DNA of 18,192 bases, taken from NCBI GenBank assembly GCA_963654355.1, contig CAVKBM010000036.1:1-18192 (forward strand). Reading direction: 5' to 3'. Position numbers and translations under genes: made by a program. Positions 1 to 6,643 of this stretch are shown here, in pieces (the stretch's first letter is position 1; each line of letters starts with the position of its first letter). The notes below the pieces were generated by a model. It was given only the letters and a program-made list of their open reading frames with translations. It made no database searches and was not told the DNA's origin. The DNA comes from UBA1181 sp963654355 (GTDB lineage Bacteria; Bacteroidota; Bacteroidia; Bacteroidales; Paludibacteraceae).

Positions 1-59
1 GTATCACAGTGTATTGTGGCGAAGTGCGTTTGATTGATAACATTCAATATAAAAAATAA
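1..59 (+). CDS. panC: Pantoate-beta-alanine ligase, C-terminal fragment (partial)
   Basis: Only the last 18 codons are in the window. The frame starts at base 3 and ends in TAA at 57-59; it reads through CGEVRLIDNI, which resembles the usual PanC C-terminus (a strand with CG.VRLIDNI). The panD start lies 5 bp downstream, and panC-panD is a common order. PanC is cytoplasmic and joins pantoate to beta-alanine, the product of PanD, to make pantothenate. The call rests on the short C-terminal motif and the neighbour, so the family is likely but not proven. Confidence 0.65.
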   Translation, partial: ITVYCGEVRLIDNIQYKK

Positions 60-64
60 CCGTC

Positions 65-418
65 ATGCAAGTCGAAATATTAAAGTCTAAGATACATCGT
101 GTTACGGTTACACAAGCCAATTTAGACTATATCGGAAGCATCACCATCGATGAAGCATTAATGGAGGCAGCTAACATCTTGCCCAATGAAAAGGTGCAAG
201 TTGTCAACAACAACAACGGAGAAAGAATCGAGACGTATGCCATAAAGGGAGAACGAGGTTCGGGTGTCATTTGTTTGAACGGAGCGGCAGCCAGAAAAGC
301 TTGTCCTGGCGACATCGTCATCATCATGTCGTATGGATTTATGTCGTATGAAGAAGCTAAAACATTCAAACCATCTGTAGTTTTTCCAGACACAAAGACG
401 AATCTAATAATCGATTAA
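65..418 (+). CDS. panD: Aspartate 1-decarboxylase (pyruvoyl enzyme)
   Basis: This 117-residue cytoplasmic enzyme turns L-aspartate into beta-alanine for pantothenate and CoA synthesis. The sequence has the self-cleavage site Gly24-Ser25 (in YIGSITID), where Ser25 becomes the pyruvoyl cofactor. Other family residues are in place: Lys9, His11, Arg54, Thr57 and Tyr58, and the NGAAA segment followed by GDIVIIMSYG. The length fits the family (about 115-130 residues). The ATG at 65 follows the panC stop by 5 bp and no promoter octamer was found between them, so it is probably co-transcribed with panC. It should be a complete, active zymogen. Confidence 0.96.
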   Translation: MQVEILKSKIHRVTVTQANLDYIGSITIDEALMEAANILPNEKVQVVNNNNGERIETYAIKGERGSGVICLNGAAARKACPGDIVIIMSYGFMSYEEAKTFKPSVVFPDTKTNLIID

Positions 419-427
419 AAGTTTTTT

Positions 428-880
428 ATGAAATTAGCAGAAGCATTAAGTGAGAGAGCGAGACTCCAGACAAAAATCTCCGAATTAAACCAACGTATAA
501 AAGATAGCGCCTTGATTCAAGAAGGGGATAAGCCTGCAGAAGAAATCCAAGCACTTTTTGACGAGTTATCTGCAAATTTCTCGTCGTTAGAATCTTACAT
601 TTATAGAATCAATAACACCAACATCAACGCCGTTGTTGATGGGGAGTCTATAACGAAGATGTTATCACGCAGAGATGCGATGATGTGTAAGGTGAAAACA
701 TTACAGGACATTCTTTCTCATTGCAGCACAAGCAACAATCGCTATAGCCGCAACGAGATTAAGTTCATCTGTACGATAGACATTGCGAAACTGCGCAAGG
801 AATTAGACGAGAACGCAAAAAAACTGCGAGAATTAGATTTGAAGATTCAAAGTTTGAATTGGACGATTGACCTATTATAG
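428..880 (+). CDS. DIP1984-family coiled-coil protein
   Basis: A 150-residue soluble protein without signal peptide or membrane segment. It is rich in Leu, Glu, Lys and Arg, with helical coiled-coil-like stretches at about residues 1-28 and 118-150. The MKLAEALSERA start, the QEGDKPAEE segment and the RINNTN segment are typical of the DIP1984 family (sometimes labelled septicolysin-like), whose biochemical role is not established to my knowledge. It begins 9 bp after panD with no promoter between, so it is likely in the panC-panD transcript. Family call is fairly firm; the function is unknown. Confidence 0.8.
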   Translation: MKLAEALSERARLQTKISELNQRIKDSALIQEGDKPAEEIQALFDELSANFSSLESYIYRINNTNINAVVDGESITKMLSRRDAMMCKVKTLQDILSHCSTSNNRYSRNEIKFICTIDIAKLRKELDENAKKLRELDLKIQSLNWTIDLL

Positions 881-965
881 TCCTTTTGAGTAAAAACAAC
901 TGGACTCCAAGTTGTAGTGGCGACGAGAGACCCCCAAATTTATGTGATCCAAAATGGGATAGGAT

Positions 966-1014
966 TTTTTCACAGAGCATTCCCAGTATTTTTCACACGA
1001 GCATTTTTCTCACA
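966..1014 (+). repeat. Short imperfect direct repeats upstream of the PrsW-type gene
   Basis: TTTTTCACA occurs at 966-974 and 989-997, each followed by (C)GAGCATT, with a degenerate third copy (TTTTTCTCACA) at 1004-1014. The array ends 3 bp before the -7-like box at 1018. This could be a tandem regulator site or only AT-rich low complexity. The rest of the 196-bp gap 881-1076 shows nothing clear beyond a weak hairpin near 896-915. Confidence 0.35.
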
Positions 1015-1017
1015 ATT

Positions 1018-1025
1018 TATTTTTG
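1018..1025 (+). promoter_or_regulatory. Predicted -7 promoter box for the GYF_2-PrsW gene
   Basis: TATTTTTG is an exact match to the Bacteroidetes -7 element TAnnTTTG, followed by CAC. It implies a start of transcription near 1032 and a leader of about 45 nt before the ATG at 1077. No clear -33 TTTG is seen. Confidence 0.55.
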
Positions 1026-1076
1026 CACTACCACTTGTTGACTATGACGAGGAGTCCAGCTCTTATTTTGTAACCT

Positions 1077-2129
1077 ATGAATATTTATGTCATCAGAAAC
1101 GGAAAAACCTTCGGTCCATACGAAGAGCAGCACCTTCTCACGTTGGTCAATCAAGGGAAAGTATTGAAACACGACAAAGCCACACTTAGCGATGTTGTGG
1201 ATTCTGAAGACAAAAATGCTATAAAAACCGTTGACTATTATCTAAAACAAAACAAATTAGTTGCCAAAATTGAAAACAACGGCAACCTATTTTCACAATT
1301 GACCAAGATTGGCTCTGAACTTATTTTTCCACGAACAAGGCTTTTTTCTAAAGAGTTTTTGTACGACCAAAGATTTCTCATTTTGGCCATAGTTGGTTTC
1401 TTACCTATGATTTTATCCAATCTACCATTGGGTGGAGGCATTCTTTTTTACGCAATAGCGATGTATTTCTCCATTATGTGGGGACTTTTTTTCTATGCAT
1501 GTTTTAAGACCTCGCAGGTAGACAGGAAAACGACCGTCACTATATTCTTTCTAACACATGTCTTCGTCTTCGCAATTTTCGACTTATTAGGACTAAATCA
1601 ACTTAACCCATTCTATATATTCACAGAGTCAAACAGTCTGCTTTTCAGAGCAATCGGCTTCACCTTCGGAGTCGGATTGACAGAAGAGTTGGTCAAAATG
1701 TTACCATTAATCATTCTTTTGCGACGAGCCAAAGAACCATTGATTCCACGGACAATGGTCTTCTACGGATTAATATCAGGCATTGCATTTGGAGTATATG
1801 AAGGCGTTGGATACCAAATGACCATCAACGCACAAGAAGCCTATGATACTTCTTTCTTCTTGAATATCATGCGTTTAACAAGCCTACCATTTCTACATGC
1901 ATGTTGGTGTGGCATTGCGGGATACTTTCTTTCGTTCGCATCATTATACCCTAAATACAGAAAATCTCTTTACTTTTTGGCGATAGCAGTGCCTGCAACC
2001 ATACATGGACTCTACGACACTTGTTCCAATTTTTGGTTAGTATCCTTATTTTTTGTTTTCATCGGATTGATGTTGCTTACCATATATTTAAAACAAAGCG
2101 TAAACTACCAATCAAAACTACGAGATTAA
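1077..2129 (+). CDS. GYF_2 domain - PrsW-type intramembrane protease
   Basis: A 350-residue predicted inner-membrane protein. Residues 1-45 form a GYF_2-type domain (IYVIRNGK.FGPYE..HLLTLVNQGKV), a small module thought to bind proline-rich or partner segments. Residues 98-340 hold about eight hydrophobic helices with PrsW/CAAX-like motifs: E203-E204-x-x-K207, FGVYEG with Glu242, His274 in FLHACW, and His310 in IHGLYD. PrsW proteins are glutamic-type intramembrane proteases; in Bacillus PrsW cleaves an anti-sigma factor. The gene stands alone: it has its own promoter box and is followed by a 124-bp gap with another promoter, so a substrate cannot be named from context. The out-of-frame reading starting at 917 is a shadow. 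Confidence 0.85.
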   Translation: MNIYVIRNGKTFGPYEEQHLLTLVNQGKVLKHDKATLSDVVDSEDKNAIKTVDYYLKQNKLVAKIENNGNLFSQLTKIGSELIFPRTRLFSKEFLYDQRFLILAIVGFLPMILSNLPLGGGILFYAIAMYFSIMWGLFFYACFKTSQVDRKTTVTIFFLTHVFVFAIFDLLGLNQLNPFYIFTESNSLLFRAIGFTFGVGLTEELVKMLPLIILLRRAKEPLIPRTMVFYGLISGIAFGVYEGVGYQMTINAQEAYDTSFFLNIMRLTSLPFLHACWCGIAGYFLSFASLYPKYRKSLYFLAIAVPATIHGLYDTCSNFWLVSLFFVFIGLMLLTIYLKQSVNYQSKLRD

Positions 2130-2169
2130 ACAACATTAACATTTAAGAATCAATTAAGTCTTCTAATCT

Positions 2170-2190
2170 TCCTAACTTTGCACGTTAGGA
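2170..2190. repeat. Inverted repeat over the nuclease-operon promoter
   Basis: The arms TCCTAAC (2170-2176) and GTTAGGA (2184-2190) are a perfect 7-bp inverted repeat around a 7-base centre. The left arm and centre contain the -7 box at 2173-2180, and the right arm lies at the expected transcription start. This is where a repressor operator would sit; chance is also possible for 7-bp arms. Confidence 0.5.
2173..2180 (+). promoter_or_regulatory. Predicted -7 promoter box for the nuclease/EamA operon
   Basis: TAACTTTG is an exact TAnnTTTG match followed by CAC. It predicts a start near 2187 and a leader of about 65 nt to the ATG at 2254. The leader contains two further inverted repeats. No convincing -33 TTTG upstream. 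Confidence 0.6.
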
Positions 2191-2207
2191 TTTTGTTTGA
2201 CATTAAG

Positions 2208-2224
2208 CTAAACGGTACGTTTAG
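2208..2224. repeat. Inverted repeat in the leader (CTAAACG / CGTTTAG)
   Basis: Perfect 7-bp arms, CTAAACG at 2208-2214 and CGTTTAG at 2218-2224, separated by GTA. The 3-base centre is short for an RNA hairpin loop but typical of a DNA-binding-protein site. It lies about 20 bp after the predicted transcription start. Confidence 0.45.
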
Positions 2225-2225
2225 A

Positions 2226-2244
2226 TCTTTTAAAATTTAAAAGA
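2226..2244. repeat. AT-rich palindrome next to the start codon (TCTTTTAAA / TTTAAAAGA)
   Basis: Nine-bp arms at 2226-2234 and 2236-2244 around a single A, ending 9 bp before the ATG at 2254 and overlapping the AAGAGAAAGA purine stretch that could act as ribosome-binding site. Palindromes arise easily in AT-rich DNA, so the evidence is only the perfect 9-bp match and its place directly after another palindrome. Confidence 0.4.
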
Positions 2245-2253
2245 GAAAGACTT

Positions 2254-3219
2254 ATGGAGAACTACGTTAGGTTTGACTGGGCGATGAAACGTCTATTACG
2301 TAACAAAGCGAATCACGCTGTGTTGGAAGGACTTATGACTGCCCTTTTAGGGGAAAAGTTTACTATCCTCGAATTTTTGGAAAGCGAATCCAACCAAGAA
2401 ACACCCGAAGATAAATTCAACAGGGTGGACATTCTCGTTGAAAACACAAGAAAAGAACTATTCATCGTTGAGATTCAGAACACGAGAGAGCTATATTATT
2501 TTCAAAGAATGCTTTACGGCGTATCAAAAACTATATCCGAAAGGATTCAGTTGGGGGATAAGTACGACAAAGTTCGCAAAATTTACTCAATAAACATTGT
2601 CTATTTTGAATTAGGGCAAGGTAAAGACTATGTTTACCATGGCAAGACCGTATTCAAGGGATTGCATGACCCTCAAGATATTCTCAAACTGTCGCAAAAG
2701 CAAAGAGAACAGTTTTTTGGCGTTGCAGAACGAGACGAGACGGAACATGAAGCAGGAGATTTATTTCCCGAGTACTATGTCCTGAGAGTCAACGACTTCG
2801 ATAAAGTAGCAACTACACCATTAGACGAATGGTTCTGCTTTTTGAAAAATGCGACAATTAAACCAGAAACAAAAGTACCTGGATTAGCGGAAGCGAGAGA
2901 GATTCTTCGCTACGACACGCTAAGCCCCGAAGAACGAAAGGCATACGTTCGACACATGGAGGCGGTCAGGCATCAATGGAGCGTTCTCTCGACTGGTGTG
3001 GAAGAAGGACGAGAAGAGGGTCTAAAAGAAGGACGAGAAATAGGATTGGCGGAAGGTTTGGAAAAAGGATTGAAAGAAGGTAGAATTGTAGGACGTGCAG
3101 AAGGTGCTAATCAGGCAAAATTAGCAGTTGCCCGACTAATGCTCTCCAACGGAGAGTCTACAGAGAAAATCAGAATCTATACAGGTCTGACAGATGAAGA
3201 TTTAAAAGGATTGAAATAA
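2254..3219 (+). CDS. PD-(D/E)XK nuclease-family protein (Rpn/PDDEXK_2-like)
   Basis: A 321-residue cytoplasmic protein of the family annotated as Rpn recombination-promoting nuclease or putative transposase (PDDEXK_2-like). The start FDWAMKRLLRNKANHAVLEGLM is the family N-terminal segment. The nuclease core has Asp59 (NRVDI), Glu73 and Gln75 (VEIQ, an E-x-Q variant of E-x-K), then Q84RMLYG. Residues 251-284 are a charged tail with glycine every fourth residue, followed by a C-terminal helix (LMLSNGESTEKI..YTGLTDEDLKGL) common in this family. These proteins are abundant and often multi-copy in Bacteroidales; Rpn proteins of E. coli cut DNA and promote RecA-independent recombination. No terminal inverted repeats or transposition partner are seen, so I do not call it a mobile element. 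Confidence 0.85.
   Translation: MENYVRFDWAMKRLLRNKANHAVLEGLMTALLGEKFTILEFLESESNQETPEDKFNRVDILVENTRKELFIVEIQNTRELYYFQRMLYGVSKTISERIQLGDKYDKVRKIYSINIVYFELGQGKDYVYHGKTVFKGLHDPQDILKLSQKQREQFFGVAERDETEHEAGDLFPEYYVLRVNDFDKVATTPLDEWFCFLKNATIKPETKVPGLAEAREILRYDTLSPEERKAYVRHMEAVRHQWSVLSTGVEEGREEGLKEGREIGLAEGLEKGLKEGRIVGRAEGANQAKLAVARLMLSNGESTEKIRIYTGLTDEDLKGLK
3004..3108 (+). repeat. Tetrapeptide (12-bp) coding repeats in the nuclease tail
   Basis: About nine consecutive four-codon units of the form x-Gly-x-x, rich in Glu, Lys, Arg and Leu, encode residues 251-284. Units GAA-GGA-CGA-GAA recur exactly at 3004-3015 and 3028-3039. The DNA periodicity of 12 bp could let the copy number change by slippage or recombination. 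Confidence 0.8.
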
Positions 3220-3228
3220 ATTCATATC

Positions 3229-4170
3229 ATGGGAAAATTCCATTTTCAGGGACACGCCGCAATGCTTGGCGCAAATGTGATGTGGGGATTACTCTCCCCT
3301 ATATCCAAATTTTTGATGGTTGGCGGACTCATCTCCCCATTTGTAGTAACAGATATGCGTATCGGAGGTGCTATGATTTTATTTTGGCTTGTTTCTTTCT
3401 TTCAAAAGCCAGAGCATGTCAGCCATAAGGACATGGGGAAGTTGTTTCTTGCCTCTCTTTTAGGCATTGTTTTCAACCAAGGTTTGTTCATTTTCGGTGT
3501 AAATCTTAGCAGCCCCGGTGATGCTTCCATCATCACCACCAGCATGCCTCTCTGGGCAATGCTACTTGCCGCAATCATACTCAAGGAGCCTATTACAGGG
3601 AAAAAAGTGTTAGGTATCGCCACAGGTGCTTGCGGTGCTCTGCTTCTCATTCTCGGAGGACAGAATATCAGCACAAATGCAACTAAGGATACAGCCATCT
3701 GGGGCGATATTCTCGTACTTTGCGCCGAATTCTGCTACGCTCTCTACATCGTGCTTTTCAAAAACTTTGTTGCGAAATATTCACTTGTTACAATCATGAA
3801 GTGGATGTTCACTTTCGCTTTTATCTGCACCATTCCATTCTCTGCCTCTTCTATCGAAGCAACTCAATGGAACGCCTTTAGCTGGAAAGAGATAAGTGGC
3901 TTAGGCTATTGTGTCGTTTTCGCAACATTTGCCGCCTATTTGCTTTTAGGATTCGGACAAAAGAATCTCCGTCCAACCGTGGCGGGAATGTATAATTACA
4001 TCCAACCTATCGTAGCCTGCGCTATTTCCGTCTATTTAGGTATGGACTACTTCAACTTCACAAAGGCAATCGCCATCATTCTTATTTTCGGCGGTGTGTA
4101 CCTCGTCACTATCAGTAAAAGCAAAAAGGAAATAGACGAATACGAGCAAACCAAGAACAATGATGTTTAA
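3229..4170 (+). CDS. EamA/DMT-superfamily transporter
   Basis: A 313-residue polytopic inner-membrane protein with about ten hydrophobic segments in two homologous halves, as expected for EamA (RhaT/YdcZ-like) carriers. Landmarks are ANVMWGLLSPISKF in helix 1, the end of the first half with GALLLILGG, and the second-half segments FATFAAYLLLGFGQKNL and GMYNYIQPIVA, which are common in the family. The lysine-rich cytoplasmic tail follows the last helix. EamA proteins export or import metabolites such as amino acids; the substrate cannot be read from the sequence. It begins 9 bp after the nuclease gene with no promoter between, so the two are probably co-transcribed although no functional link is obvious. 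Confidence 0.9.
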   Translation: MGKFHFQGHAAMLGANVMWGLLSPISKFLMVGGLISPFVVTDMRIGGAMILFWLVSFFQKPEHVSHKDMGKLFLASLLGIVFNQGLFIFGVNLSSPGDASIITTSMPLWAMLLAAIILKEPITGKKVLGIATGACGALLLILGGQNISTNATKDTAIWGDILVLCAEFCYALYIVLFKNFVAKYSLVTIMKWMFTFAFICTIPFSASSIEATQWNAFSWKEISGLGYCVVFATFAAYLLLGFGQKNLRPTVAGMYNYIQPIVACAISVYLGMDYFNFTKAIAIILIFGGVYLVTISKSKKEIDEYEQTKNNDV

Positions 4171-4175
4171 CTTTG
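4168..4175 (+). promoter_or_regulatory. Predicted -7 box for the TonB receptor gene
   Basis: TAACTTTG matches TAnnTTTG exactly and overlaps the TAA stop of the transporter gene. It would start a transcript near 4182, 18 nt before the ATG at 4200. No -33 TTTG is clear, so read-through from the transporter gene is also possible. Confidence 0.45.
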
Positions 4176-4199
4176 TCCTAAAAACGCAACTTAAAACCT

Positions 4200-6215
4200 A
4201 TGCGTATTAGACATCTTATAACCTATCCTTTTTTATTTACTGGAATTTTCTCATCGTATGCGCAGACAAGTGCCGACTCTATCACCTACGAACAAGAATT
4301 GGATGGTGTCGAAGTGTCTGTCCAACGTCCCACTTCAGGACAGATGAACGTCACCACCAACTCTACCGAGATGACTCGTGGAGAACTATTCAAAGCTGCT
4401 TGCTGTAACTTGGGGGAGAGTTTTACGACGAACCCATCCGTCGACGTCAACTATAACGACGCCGCCACAGGGGCAAGACAAATCAAGCTTCTTGGACTGT
4501 CTGGCACTTACGTTCAAATGCTGACCGAAAACATCCCCAATTTCAGAGGATTAGCTCTACCATTTTCACTCAACTACATACCTGGCTCCTGGATGAAAAG
4601 CATTCAAGTGTCAAAAGGTAGTTCCTCCGTAAAAAACGGATACGAGTCCATCACTGGTCAAATTAACGTAGAATACAAGAAACCAGACGACCAACAAGGT
4701 GCTGAAATTGACGTGTCTGGAGATTCTAAAACAAAGATTGAAGCAACGGGAGACGTGAACTTTCTCATAAACAAAAAGTTAAGCGCTGAACTTATGCTTC
4801 ACTATGAGAATATGATCGTCAACCACGATGAAAACAACGATGGTTTTATGGACAGTCCGAAACTGAAACAATACAATCTTCAGAATCGCTGGAAATATAA
4901 ATCTGGCAAATATCTTTTTCATGGAGGTATTGGCATTCTTCGAGAAGATAGAGATGGCGGACAAGAAACGAGCCACCACTCTTCTACCAACATGAGTCTT
5001 GAGAAATACACCATTGGCATAGAAACAAACCGCTACGAGGCATACACGAAAAACGCATTCATTCTCGATCCTTTGAAGGCTTCTAACATCGCTTTCATCG
5101 TTTCTGGGTCATACCACCAAACAGATGCAAACTACGGACATAAATTCTACAATGCTGACGAACAGAACGTCTATGGTTCTCTCTTCTACGAATCAAATCT
5201 AACCGATATGCACAATCTTTCCGTCGGACTGAGCGTGAACTATGACAATATCCGTCAAAAATCCTCTCTCAATGAGGGAAAAAACAGAGAGATAGAAACA
5301 GTCCCCGGCGCATACGCTCAATATACTTTCTCTTTGGACAAAAAATTCACCGCTATGGCTGGCTTTAGAGCCGACTACAGCACGAAATATGGTTTTTTCA
5401 TCACCCCTCGTTTCCACATTAAATATGCACCTAACTACTATGCAAGTTTTCGTCTATCTGCAGGCAAGGGCTACAGAACAGTACATGCATTGGCTGAAAA
5501 CAACAACCTTCTTTCAAGTGGTCGCCAATTAGTCATCAAGCAACTTAACCAAGAGGAAGCATGGAACTTTGGAATCAACACCTCTTTCAACATTCCTATC
5601 GGACCAAAAACCTTGAAACTAAGCGCAGAATATTACTACACTACATTCGCCGAACAAGCCGTCATTGATTATGACAGCAATCCTTCTTATCTCTATATCA
5701 GCAACTTAAACGGGAACTCCTACTCCCATACTTTCCAAGCAGAAGCCAATATGTTACTATTCAAAGGCTTCACACTTTCCACTGCTTACCGCCTCAACGA
5801 TGTGAAATGCTCCTACAACAACAAACTAAGAGAAAAACCGCTCACCAATAAATACAAGATTCTGGTGTCTGCATCCTACAAAACACCTTTAGACCTTTGG
5901 CAATTCGATGCTACACTTCAAATCAATGGTGGCGGAAGAATGCCTGACCCATATACCTTGGAAGATGGTTCTCTTTCATGGGATAAACGATTCAACGCCT
6001 ACCCTCTACTCAACGCACAAGTCACACGTTGGTTCCGACATTGGTCCGTCTTCGTCGGCGCAGAAAACATCACTGGCTTCAAGCAAAAAAATCCTATCAT
6101 CTGTGCAGACAATCCTTGGAGTAACAAATTTGATCCTACACTAATTTGGGGTCCCGTACATGGTCGCATGTTCTACTTAGGTGCAAGGATTATCATCGGA
6201 AGAGACAATTTTTGA
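4200..6215 (+). CDS. TonB-dependent outer-membrane receptor, probably metal-linked
   Basis: A 671-residue protein with a signal peptide (residues 1-21, cleavage after SYA), a plug domain (about 35-160) and a 22-strand-type barrel rich in aromatic residues that ends in Phe. The segment DGVEVSVQ near residues 35-42 is a plausible TonB box. The plug holds the family segments LLGLSGTYVQMLTENIP and KGSSSVKNGYESITGQINV, and a Cys-Cys pair at KAACCNLGES. It lacks the carboxypeptidase-like N-terminal domain present in many Bacteroidetes receptors, and no SusD partner is near, which argues against a glycan-uptake pair. The gene downstream encodes a periplasmic MxCxxC metal-binding protein, so copper or another soft metal (or its chelate) is the inferred substrate. 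Confidence 0.9.
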   Translation: MRIRHLITYPFLFTGIFSSYAQTSADSITYEQELDGVEVSVQRPTSGQMNVTTNSTEMTRGELFKAACCNLGESFTTNPSVDVNYNDAATGARQIKLLGLSGTYVQMLTENIPNFRGLALPFSLNYIPGSWMKSIQVSKGSSSVKNGYESITGQINVEYKKPDDQQGAEIDVSGDSKTKIEATGDVNFLINKKLSAELMLHYENMIVNHDENNDGFMDSPKLKQYNLQNRWKYKSGKYLFHGGIGILREDRDGGQETSHHSSTNMSLEKYTIGIETNRYEAYTKNAFILDPLKASNIAFIVSGSYHQTDANYGHKFYNADEQNVYGSLFYESNLTDMHNLSVGLSVNYDNIRQKSSLNEGKNREIETVPGAYAQYTFSLDKKFTAMAGFRADYSTKYGFFITPRFHIKYAPNYYASFRLSAGKGYRTVHALAENNNLLSSGRQLVIKQLNQEEAWNFGINTSFNIPIGPKTLKLSAEYYYTTFAEQAVIDYDSNPSYLYISNLNGNSYSHTFQAEANMLLFKGFTLSTAYRLNDVKCSYNNKLREKPLTNKYKILVSASYKTPLDLWQFDATLQINGGGRMPDPYTLEDGSLSWDKRFNAYPLLNAQVTRWFRHWSVFVGAENITGFKQKNPIICADNPWSNKFDPTLIWGPVHGRMFYLGARIIIGRDNF

Positions 6216-6298
6216 TTTAACAATCTTTAACGTAGACTAAATGCTTTCATCTCCTTTTATCCTTTAACTTTACTCAAACTAAACATAAAGATTTCATC

Positions 6299-6637
6299 AT
6301 GAAGAATTTGTCTCTGACCATCTTATTTGCATTGTTCACTACTTTGAGTTTCGCAAAAGACATTCGAACACTCGTAGCAACGACTCAGCCTCAGATGCAT
6401 TGCCAAGGTTGCGAAAATAAAATTAAGGGTAACCTACGTTTTGAAAAGGGAGTGAAAAACATTGAGACGAGCATTCCTGACCAAACAGTTACCATCGTGT
6501 TTGATGCTGAAAAAAACACAGAGGAAGCCCTCCTCAAGAGTTTTGAGAAATTTGGCTATAAAGCGAAGAAAGTTACTTCTGATGAGAAAATTCAGCAGCA
6601 AAGCGCATCAAATAATTGCGACAATATGAAAAAATAA
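6299..6637 (+). CDS. Periplasmic heavy-metal-associated (HMA) domain protein
   Basis: A 112-residue protein with a signal peptide (residues 1-19, LSFA cleavage) and one ferredoxin-like HMA domain. The metal-binding loop is Met33-His34-Cys35-Gln36-Gly37-Cys38, the classical MxCxxC of copper chaperones and P-type ATPase N-domains; the later segment KSFEKFGYKAKK is also typical. A further cysteine (Cys107) lies in the tail. Most HMA chaperones are cytoplasmic; this one should be exported. It lies 83 bp after the TonB receptor gene with a one-mismatch -7-like box (TAACTTTA, 6265-6272), so it is either in the receptor operon or partly independent. Inferred role: binding Cu(I) or a similar ion in the periplasm. 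Confidence 0.88.
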   Translation: MKNLSLTILFALFTTLSFAKDIRTLVATTQPQMHCQGCENKIKGNLRFEKGVKNIETSIPDQTVTIVFDAEKNTEEALLKSFEKFGYKAKKVTSDEKIQQQSASNNCDNMKK

Positions 6638-6643
6638 AAGACC

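Noticed and set aside
896..915. Weak hairpin ACAACT...AGTTGT after the DIP1984-family gene, considered as a terminator
   Set aside because: Only 6 bp plus a mismatch, AT-rich, and no T-tract follows.
917..1189. Open reading frame of 90 codons starting with GTG before the PrsW-type gene
   Set aside because: It overlaps the GYF_2 coding region in another frame, has no recognisable domain, and runs through the predicted promoter.
2254..3219. The nuclease-family gene as a transposase in an insertion sequence
   Set aside because: No terminal inverted repeats, target-site duplication or partner gene were visible; the putative-transposase name is a family label.
4200..6215. TonB receptor as a SusC-type glycan importer
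   Set aside because: No SusD gene nearby, no carboxypeptidase-like N-terminal domain, and only 671 residues against about 1000 for SusC.
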